The notes beneath the pieces were generated by a model, which saw only the letters and a list, made by a program, of their open reading frames with translations, was not told the DNA's origin and did not search any database. This document shows positions 38,190 through 46,836 of a DNA stretch of 64,000 bases, one piece after another (position 1 is the stretch's first letter; each line of letters opens with the position of its first letter). Origin of the DNA: Terfezia claveryi (Eukaryota > Ascomycota > Pezizomycetes > Pezizales > Pezizaceae); the NCBI GenBank assembly GCA_015179025.1, contig WHUX01000015.1, positions 310,001-374,000 on the forward strand. The letters are read 5' to 3'. The position numbers were made by a program, and so were the translations under genes.

Positions 38190-38219
38190 GTCCGGAAATA
38201 ACCAGACTAGTCCGGAAAT
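38190..38219 (-). repeat. Shortest mini-insertion, 10 nt, with perfect 10-bp duplication
   Basis: GTCCGGAAAT (38190-38199) and GTCCGGAAAT (38210-38219) flank only AACCAGACTA (38200-38209). The fixed end is intact and everything beyond ten bases is missing. Confidence 0.75.
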
Positions 38220-38775
38220 GTCCTAGAAACTGCCCTGAAACGTTACCCTCAACTTCACCCAACTTACCACCACGCAACTATCCACTTAGGTTCATTTGGA
38301 TTACCAGCTGCCCTCATCACACAAAAACAATCAGGTTTTCAGTACCTCTAGTCTGGCGAGCACCGGCCTGTTGACAGCGACGAGGTAGTTCTCAACGTCG
38401 ACCTAGGTACATGTACTTAGTACTTCTTGCATCCAGCAAAAAGTTATTGCAAGCATGACGCCGATTGCCCATATAAATCTTCCCGCTAGACGAGCGAGAC
38501 TAGATAAATTCCAAATACACTACTTGATATGGCCAAGTTCACGACGGTTTTTAAAATCATGGGACGGATCATCAGAAACACAGGGGTAGAAGAGAACACG
38601 ACAGACTGGCTTTTACTATGCCCATGCCACACAAGAAGAATCTTCCAATTTTGACTAAACTAGTGGTGGTCACTTCTTAATTTCAAAAATGAAAATTGCA
38701 ATAACGCCACGCCTTGGCAGTCCTGAACTAAGCCTAAGCTGTAAAAAATTATGATTAACAAGTGACCACCCTTAT

Positions 38776-40127
38776 GTGTATTCTAATTACCATAATTCTA
38801 ATACACCTACAACGTCAGATCGAGACTACCACAACCCTATAGCCTTTGATAAGGTTTTCTTAATGCCTCGAACAACACAACGTGGTCTTTTATTAAGAAA
38901 CAACATATATATCATTGAGCTCCTTATTCTTGGTACTAAGGATGAAATCTCTTTAGATTCTATGGTGTTAGAGATAAGTTATGATCTTCTTGAGCTATAT
39001 CAGGAGATATCTCGTTGTCGTTATACAGTTCCTCGAACGATCTCAGCAGGACGATATCAAGTAACCAATGATGTCTTAGAAAACCTGATTAAGGCCTATC
39101 CAGAGCCAACTTTCAGGACTCTCTTTCGCATGCAACGTCATTCGTTTTGGTTACTGGTAGATGTTGTTACTCCAATATGGCCAAGAGCAACTGGTAGAAA
39201 GCATACCCGTCCTATTTATCATCAACTTGCAGTTAGACTCTATATGCTCGGAAGTGCAGGACCAGGGTTAGAGCGTACTAGAATTGGGTTTAATATAGGA
39301 AAGGGATCTGTGGTCAAATATTTATGGCACACAATTGGAGTTTTAAGCAAAATGATGTAGAGATATATTCGCTGGCCTAGTGAAGAAGAACGAGCTCAAA
39401 ATCGACAAGAGCGGAGTCCTTCAATACATGGAGAAGTCTTTATAGACTGTGTTGGGTTCTTTGATGGGTCTATTATTATACTACGAGACCAACCTAAGGT
39501 TGATCCCGAAGCATATTTCTCTCGTAAAAAGAATATGGATCCAATCTTCAAGCAGTCTGTGATTGGGACTGCAGATTTATCTCAATAAGCATCGGACATA
39601 CAGCAGCAACACATGATTCAACAGCTTTTAAGGATTCACAACTTTATAAAAATCGCTCAAAGCTCTTTACTCTACAAGAATACCTACTAGCAGACAAAGC
39701 CTATGCTTTGGAACGTCATGTTATTGTTCCTTATAAGGAGCCTTATATATGAGAAAGACCAAAGGCGGCATTCAACTATATGTTATCTATTTCAAGAGTG
39801 AAGATTGAGCATTCTTTTGGACTCCTTAAAGCACGATTTCCTTCTCTGAAAAGTTTACCAGTTAGAATTAGTAATAATCAACAGAAAGGACATAAACGTA
39901 TAATTGCGTGGGTAACTGGATGTGTGGTTTTGCATAATATGCTTAGAAGTATGAAGGATGATGAGCAATGGCTGCAGGAATCAATTACACAAGAGCAAGC
40001 ACATCAACGAGCGGAAGAAAATATAGATCATGATTGTAATCAACGAGAGACTAGAGATACAGAAGCAAGAGCTAGAAAGATCAGACGTGAAGAGTTAATG
40101 AATAGAATACAAGAAATTCAGGATTGA
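38776..40127 (+). pseudogene. Harbinger DDE transposase remnant (DDE_Tnp_4 / HARBI1-like)
   Basis: The reading frame is broken by an in-frame TAG at 39358-39360, a shift of frame near 39585 and a TGA at 39750-39752. The pieces align to one protein: N-terminal helices (FRTLFRMQRHSFWLLVDVV, HQLAVRLYMLG, GFNIGKGSVVKYLW), then VGFFDGSIIILRDQPKVDPE, then GHTAATHDSTAFKDSQLYKN, LLADKAYALERHVIVPYKEP and VKIEHSFGLLKARFPSLK. The presumed catalytic acids are the D of FFDG, the D of the HDS segment and the E of KIEHSFG. The first in-frame ATG is at about 38863, so the true start is unclear. It cannot make a full transposase unless the stops are bypassed. Confidence 0.85.
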
Positions 40128-41167
40128 GAAGGACCTCCGTGTCCAAAGGACTCAGTACCTTTCTGGCCTGTTGCAATTGACATCATTTGCATAAAGCATT
40201 GAAACTGCCTAGCCTGAGCTTCCGCTTGAATTCTTGCAATTCTCTCATCTGATTCAAGCTTCCGTTCCCATCTCTTATCTTCTGCAGCAAGTCTTTCACT
40301 TTGCAACTCTTTTTCTGCTTTAATTCGTACTTCCTCCTTTTTTATTTCTATGGCACCTCGGTCACCTAAAAGGGCTTGAATCTTAGTAGCCTTCTCATGG
40401 TGGTTGCGTTTCTTCTGCCTCGCACTTGTTGAGCTTAAGGGAGTCGGAGTCGGAGCTTGATTTCTGGGTGGAGTGTGTTCCCATTCTAGCTCTTCATCAG
40501 AAGATTCAATAAGTTGAGCAGAAGCCAGCGTGTTGCTATAAACTTGAAGCTCTTCCAGCTCTTGAACTTTGATCTCGGGATCCTTGAGGCTCTCATCTGC
40601 TGACATTTGAACATCCGCACTTCCACCTTGTAAAGAGTCACCTAAAACAAGTGCACCTGCATTAGGACGCGTCCCCCAGATCGCATCCAACCTCCAAAAC
40701 ATCGGGCATTTTGTTTCTAACAAAGCATTGAAAGTTGGCACTTGATCTTCAGCCCTCAGTCCTTCCCCAGACTGGTCTCGGATTTTGCATACTTTGGACC
40801 AAGAATTCTTCATGTTCTGAGCCTTTTCCTTAATTCGCTTGACTGTGATCCACTCATCTCCTGCAAACAGCTGATCTTTTACATCTTTGTGCCATGCAGC
40901 CTGTTTGCCACGTAGGTTCTCTTGATAGTCTTCCATCCATCCTACCAGTCTTTCAACATCCTCTTTATTCCAGGTGTGCCCCTTGACATCCTGGCTCTCC
41001 GTACCTGTTGATGACATCGGTTGCTGGCTTTGCTGCGTTGGGGACATCGGTTGCTGGCTTTGCTGCGTTGGGGACATCGGTTGCTAGCTTTGCTGCATTG
41101 GGGACATCGCTGGGGAGGGTGCGGAGTATGTCGGCTTTGAAGGGTTGGCGAAATTTGTCGCTTTCAT
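40118..41167 (-). pseudogene. Harbinger Myb/SANT-like DNA-binding protein, one nonsense codon
   Basis: The second Harbinger gene, whose product assists transposase nuclear import and end binding in characterised elements. The natural start is probably the ATG at 41167-41165 (MKATNFANPSKPTYS). A TAG at 41086-41084 interrupts it inside a 30-bp tandem repeat coding for MSPTQQSQQP units; the sister units have CAG there, so a C-to-T change is implied. Downstream the frame is open from 41077 for 319 aa: trihelix-like Myb/SANT domain (HTWNKEDVERLVGWMEDYQ, ITVKRIKEKAQNMKNSWSK, CPMFWRLDAIWG) and a long charged coiled coil at the C-terminus. A protein from the downstream ATG could still contain the whole DNA-binding domain. 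Confidence 0.8.
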
Positions 41168-42475
41168 AGATAAATGGATGTTGGGGAATAAGGGAGTCTT
41201 GTGATGTCGGATAGATCTCTGAATTTTGCGATATTTGGATCATGCGATGAAGTTGGTTTGTAGATGACTAATGCTCGTTATTACAATTGCAATTGGAATT
41301 TTTTCCGTGAATGCACTCGAGGGTGCATTTACGAGTTTAAGTTGTAATTGCAATTGTAATAATGGGCCTGGCCAATCAGAGTGGGCGCCAAGTTGCCAAG
41401 GCGTGGCGTTATTGCAATTTTCATTTTTGAAATTAAGAAGTGACCACCACTACTGTCTTAAGGCTGAGAATCGCGTTTTCTACAAACTTGCCATTATCCA
41501 AGTACAAAAAAAAAAAAAAAAAAAAACGTCTGAAAATAATAAGAATATTTTTTTTATGTGCCTTGCTATGATTATATCTTTCGTATGCAAAAACTCGGCA
41601 GCACCATCGCCCTACCTATAGTAGTAGTACTAAATCATTCCGTACTGATGTCTGGCGAAGCACTAAGGCACCTCTATTAAAACATGTTTCAAATGTTAAA
41701 TGGTGGGTGGATTTATGGTGATAAGTGTGTAAAAAGGTCAATAGTAAAATCTTTCCTTAAATATAGAAAATATAAGAAAAGTCAAAATCCAGATCTGGGA
41801 TTATCCTTTTTTGTGCATTTTTGTTACAATTGATCCGAATACCAGGTTAGATATAAAGTAGACTACCTGACTCTTTCAGGTAGTTATTCCACGCTCCGCT
41901 CTCTCATTCTCGCAACTCTACACTGTCGGTTAAAATGAAGGCAAAAGGCACACATTCAGCATTATGGGGGAATATTAAGCAAGAATTGGGAGAAATGACA
42001 TTTATCGGCAGGATTTCGGATACAGAAATATTGGCAGACTGCTTGCTCAGGCTATATGGAACGAAATTACTGAAGATCGCTTGCGGGGACTGGCTTGACC
42101 GGCTTCGTGCTGTTATTGCAGCTGGTGGTGCAGCGACACCATATTGATGTAATATGTACAGTATGTAGATGTAGGTGTGGGATAGGTTCGCCAAACTAGT
42201 TTTTCTACATAACAAATTTTGTATGTCAACGGGCGCTGCGAAAATTACTACCGGTAAGGTAGTTGAGTTCGCCAGTAGTTTAGTGCGACGCCAGATATAC
42301 CCTAACTAAGTAAGTACATATAGATTTACCTCGTGCTTCAAGGCTCTTGGTGGGAGATCAATCCCGCCTGCAAGCCCGGGTAGTCTCGGACCATATCCCA
42401 GCATTCTCATGCAAACGAAAATTTTTTATCTGATCTGCTAGCCTTTATCAGATCCGGTTTTACTCAAACTCCTCA

Positions 42476-42528
42476 GCCTATCATAGTCTGGTTGGCACAC
42501 CCCCCCCGCCGCGCCAAACGGCCTATCA
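42476..42528 (+). repeat. Mini-insertion, 37 nt, with perfect 8-bp duplication
   Basis: GCCTATCA (42476-42483) and GCCTATCA (42521-42528) bracket 37 nt that start TAGTCTGGTTGGCACA and continue with a C8 run and GCCGCGCC. Confidence 0.75.
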
Positions 42529-43318
42529 GGACGGTTATGTGAACGACTTTTTGAAACCTTAGTTGATTGATTAGATTTTTGATTGATATCTACCTCCATA
42601 ATCCGGTTGTGTACTGTACAAACAAGGTTCTTTATTAGTTTCTTTTTTTTTTTAGCTCGACGCATGCATGTGGTGCATACACGGGGGAGATGCTCGCCAC
42701 CAATGATGAGGCGAAATTCAGATTGGCTGACTGTATCGTAACAAAATATTTTTACTGGCCTTATGTGGATTGGTAACTGTACATAATATGGTATGTAATC
42801 TCTGCGTTGGGCTATGTCAGCTAAAACTCCTCCCATCTTGACGAGGCTGTAAGTACAGTAGGTACGCCCGGTACGGAACAAAGAGGCAATTGTTTCTTTT
42901 TAATATTGCACTCCGAGGAGACCCAGGAGTAATCCAGAAGTAATCCAGAGCATCAAGGGCTGCATGCAGGGTTGGCTATCTGGATCGTTCTATACATATA
43001 CCTCCCTCCCTCCCTTCCCCCCGACGGTGCAAGTTCCTGCTCCACAGCAACTTTTGAACAGCAAAAATCGCAGACGGTTTACAATCCGGCGTAGAAGCAA
43101 AGAAAGACCCCACGGAGTCCATACAAAAGCAGCCCTTTTCTTCTACTCTGTTTCCTTTCTTTTCTTAAGCTCTTTTCATCTCCATATATAGATCGATACA
43201 ATCTGCTTTGCCAGACGTCTACCCTCTAATCAATTACACTTGCCGGATTTTCCGCGTGAAAAGAAAACCATGTGTGAGTGAGCGCTCCAAATTCCTTAAA
43301 TTTCTTTCCCCAGGCTCC

Positions 43319-43358
43319 ACGCCCATGCCCACGCCCACGCCCACGCCCACGCCCACGC
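43319..43358 (+). repeat. (CCCACG)n hexanucleotide tract
   Basis: Six to seven tandem copies of GCCCAC, the first slightly different (GCCCAT), in the leader region of the downstream gene. Confidence 0.8.
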
Positions 43359-43606
43359 ACCGCCCATTCCCATCCCCATTACCTCATTGTTCCTCCCCTC
43401 CCCTCCCCAAACATACATTATATTCCCAAGCACTTGTCACCAGCTCGGTGGCGCTAGATTACTACTTTCTTTGGATGAAAAAGGGCTGACGCTCAACGCT
43501 ACCTGGGTTCCTCTCAGCCGGTGTTCTCTCCTCTCCCCCTTCTCCGCTTCACAGTCTTCACCATCATACTTCTCCCCAGAAATCAAAGGCACACCTGCTG
43601 CCACAA

Positions 43607-45919
43607 ATGATATTGCAGCGAAAGTCGTCGTTGAAGTCACAGCTTGAACTTTTGCAGCAGCAGCAGCAGCAGCAGCAGCAAAACGTCACAAGCAGCAAGA
43701 ATATGAATGGGACAAGTATGGCCACAACTACAACGGATGACTGCATCCCCGCGGAACCCATTGGGTTACCCCATGTGCACGTCGACGCATCTGCCATGAC
43801 AAACGGAAATAAGCAAACTGAGAAGAAGGTCGAGCAAGTCGTCGACTCCATTGCTCAACTCAAGACCACTACCCCCATCCTTGGGGTTGACTTTACACAA
43901 ATGGGAAAGCGACCAAGACGGGCAAGTACACATCTTGTGAACGTGGGTAAGGTACTGAAGAATCATGATATTCTTAGCGATTCCTCCGCAACAAACTTTG
44001 TCACTGGAGAGTGCTGTGGAGGTGGGTGCTGCATGCTTTCTGCTGGCGAAATGGATGGTACAGCTTCCTCTGGGACTAGCACCCCCACTCCACCAGTACC
44101 TACTCCGGAGAATCCTGCGTTCAAGAGTATGAGGTTGAAGTTGCAGCCGTTGAGGAGTAGAGCGAAGTTGGTTGGGACTACGGCGATGCCGGTTCAGGAT
44201 AGGTTTATTTATCCTCTAGAGGAGAAGGGGGAGGTCTATGAGTCTACATGTGCAGTCCACCCACCAACGTTCGTGAAGCCACATCCTCCGTATAATGTGT
44301 TCTCAGCGAGATTACACGCAGCGAGGCAATTAACGAAAGAAGGGGCTGAGAAGCCGACATATCACTTCGACTTAGACGTTACTGATTACCCAGAGGAAAT
44401 AGAAGGGGTGGACTTTAGAGTTGGCGGGGCAATTGGTGTGGTCGCACCGAATTATGAAGAGACCGTGGAAGAGATTTTTAATAGATTGGAGATCCTGGAG
44501 GGGGAGAGGGATGTCCCAGTGATATTAAAGACGGATGGGGGGAGATGGCCGACGATGTGGGGAGAGGAGGAGGCACGGACGTTGAAGACTACGAGGAGGG
44601 AGTTGCTTACGTGGACGGTAGATATCCAGAGTTATCCACCTACGAAGCAGATATTGCGAGTATTGGCAGAGTATGCGGGAGACGAGAATGAAAAAACAAT
44701 TCTCCTGTATCTTTGCTCCAAGCAAGGACAAGCAGCGTTTTGCGAGTGAGTGACCCTTCGTTTCATGTTTCTTGCTATTTTTTTTCCGGTGCGACGGTCT
44801 TATCAGATCATCTTATAACGCTGCATCTCAAATGCCCAATGAGGGCAATATTTACATCAAAGTCAAGCACGTCAAGAATGATCTTATCAGATCATCTTAT
44901 AACGGTGCATCTCACCTGAGTCAAATGCCCAATGAGGCAGTATTTAAATGCTACACCTAACTCAAGCACATCAAGTATGCTAACGTAGCTTTAATTAGGC
45001 TTCGCACAGGTCCGCACATCTCGCTCCTCCAACTCCTCCACGCCTTTCCCTCCTCCTTCCCACCCTTCGATGTCCTTCTCAGCGTCCTCCCCACGCTCAT
45101 GCCCCGATTCTACTCCCTCTCCTCCGACCCCCACAACTCCTCGTCCATTTACGGCGGTAAGCGCCGCATAATCGAAATCGCAGTGACGCTGCACGATGAG
45201 GACGAGAGCTGGAAAGGGAAGGGGGCGCCTAGGAGGCAAGGAGTTGGAAGTGGGTTCCTTCGGAGGCAGGCGCAGAAGTGGATTAAGGCACAACAGGAAG
45301 CAAGTGAGGGAGAGGTAACAGTGGATGTGAGGATTCCGATGTTTAGGGGGTTGATGGCGAACCCACTCGCAAAGGAGTTTGTGGCAGATGGGCCTATGTT
45401 GTTGATTGGTGCGGGAGTGGGGATTGCCCCGTTTAGAGGGTTTGTGCAGAGGAGGTTGCAGAATGCGAATTGTGCGAATAAGGTTTGGTATGTACTTATC
45501 TTATTAAACCCCCTCCCTCTTTAGGAGAGAGAGGCCGTTACTAATTGTGGTTCTGTTCGGCTTTTAGGATCCTCCAAGGTATCCGCGACTCCCTCCTCGA
45601 CGAGCTCTATTCAGGCGAGTGGGGGGTGCACGAGTCTAAGATTAGAAAAGTGGTCGAGTCGAGAGTCGGGACAGGACGATATGTGCAAGAGGAAGTTAAG
45701 GCCCAGGCGGATTTGGTCTGGCATATAATAAATAGCATTGACGGGCGGATATTTGTGTGTGGGTCATTAAAGGGGATGGGGGAGGGGGTGGAGCAGGCCT
45801 TGGTGGAGGTGGCTATGTTGAAGGGGAGGTTGAGTGTGGAGGAGGCGAAAGAGTTTTGGAGGAAGAAGAGAGAGGGGTATCAGTTTATTACAGTGAGTTT
45901 GGGATCTATCCGAGAGTGA
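43607..45919 (+). CDS. FAD/NADP(H)-binding oxidoreductase, sulfite-reductase/P450-reductase fold without flavodoxin domain
   Basis: Exons are 43607-44745, 44999-45487 and 45568-45919, giving 659 aa; both junctions are in phase (CELRTGPH and KVWILQGIRD). Seen: poly-Gln at 17-25 encoded by CAG repeats; a cysteine cluster C136-C137-G-G-G-C141-C142; FAD-binding_1-type domain at about 200-470 including RFYSLSSDP (the RxYS flavin motif); NADP-binding domain from about 510 with GAGVGIAPFRGF, VCGSLKGMG and C-terminal EGYQFITVS. The family resembles the reductase half of diflavin enzymes (CYPOR, MET10) but has no FMN domain. Substrate and redox partner are unknown. Intron 1 is 253 nt and contains a duplicated segment; intron 2 is 80 nt. 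The N-terminal 190 residues outside the reductase fold look disordered. Confidence 0.82.
44798..44980 (+). repeat. Tandem duplication inside intron 1 of the oxidoreductase gene
   Basis: Two copies of a segment of about 83-100 nt: 44798-44880 and 44881-44980. Both have CTTATCAGATCATCTTATAA, then GTGCATCTCA-like, AATGCCCAATGAGG, TATTTA and TCAAGCACRTCAAG. The second copy has a short insertion (CCTGAGT) and an extra CTACACCTAAC. Confidence 0.85.
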
Positions 45920-46836
45920 ATGGATATAGAGATGGTTGCTGACGAGGGGAGGGGTTAGGAAACTTGGTGATTCAAGGAATCTTCTCTCGCGCCGAGAGCA
46001 AATGAGGCTGTGGATAGTCGGCTATTTTTCCCTCTATCTAATTCTTACCTACAGGGATTTTCTTCCTTTCCATTCCTTGTGTATTCTTTCATTTTGTTGT
46101 TTCTTTTCTGGTCATTGTCACTGGTTTCTATCATATTTTATATACAGACTCGATATATTACCCACGGAGTTTGAGGCCTTTTTGCCTTTTGCTGTTTTTG
46201 AGATATATGTTCTCACCTATGGTGTATCTATTTAGGTAGAGGGGGTGGGATTAGATGGTGCTTGGATTGGAGTGGCATTGCAGTATTGTGGCACTGTGGC
46301 ATTTTGACTTGCATATACTGCATCTATAATTTTTTTTTCCTTACTCGTTTTTATTTTTTTTAAAATTTCCTCCTGCTTGTTACTCCGCCCCCCCCCCCCA
46401 AAAAAAAAAAAAAAAAAAAAAAACATACAGAAAGGCTACTTCTATAGAATGGGGATTATGTTTGTTATTTCACGTATAGTACGTACATACATAACCTTTG
46501 CCTGCGAAACATGTGGTTATGTATAGTACCTATGTAAGTGAGGCTCACGGATGGTGGGGAGAGGTGAGGTAAGCTCAGAGGAAAGGGTATATATCAAAAA
46601 AAAAACTTCCCACTGACTATGGCTTTCGACACGTAACAAAAATATAAATCTAAATGGTTAAACACAGATATTTCCATGTTTGTTTTTGGGCCGGTTCATT
46701 TCATGTTTATAGTAGCCAACACGCTCAACCAATGAACTTTTAACCCCCATATGCCATACTATCTATCTATACAAATAAACCCACCTACCAATTCTAATTT
46801 TCCCACCCAACCCCCCCAATATCTACACTTCACGCT
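45920..46836. other. Convergent 3' spacer between the oxidoreductase and ILV3
   Basis: Presumed 3' UTRs and spacer, with a C12-A24 homopolymer junction at 46388-46423. No gene is seen. Confidence 0.6.

Larger units (their letters stand above)
37714..38658. other. Spacer with two mini-insertions
   Basis: No gene is supported. The main contents are the two short insertions at 38052-38108 and 38190-38219, and a motif-like TAGTCTGG near 38349. Confidence 0.5.
38662..41451. mobile_element. PIF/Harbinger-type DNA transposon, two genes, about 2.79 kb
   Basis: The terminal inverted repeats are 58 bp and identical: the left one starts AGTGGTGGTCACTTCTTAAT at 38662 and the right one is its exact complement ending at 41451. 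A 3-bp direct repeat ACT flanks the element (38659-38661 and 41452-41454), fitting the 3-bp duplications of this superfamily, although TWA is usual; a 2-bp TA reading with the element one base shorter at each end is also possible. Inside are a DDE transposase remnant (+) and a Myb/SANT-like DNA-binding protein gene (-), tail to tail with a 10-bp overlap of their 3' ends. This two-gene layout is the Harbinger hallmark. Both genes carry disabling changes. Confidence 0.9.
41455..43606. other. Spacer and promoter region before the FAD oxidoreductase gene
   Basis: Contains an A21 run (41506-41526), the mini-insertion at 42476-42528, a C-rich region and a hexanucleotide repeat at 43321-43358. A 70-codon frame at 41935-42147 has no recognisable motif and is not called. 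Confidence 0.5.

Noticed and set aside
41935..42147. 70-codon frame (MKAKGTHSALWGN...)
   Set aside because: Looks somewhat protein-like but is short, alone and without any recognised motif or splice partner.
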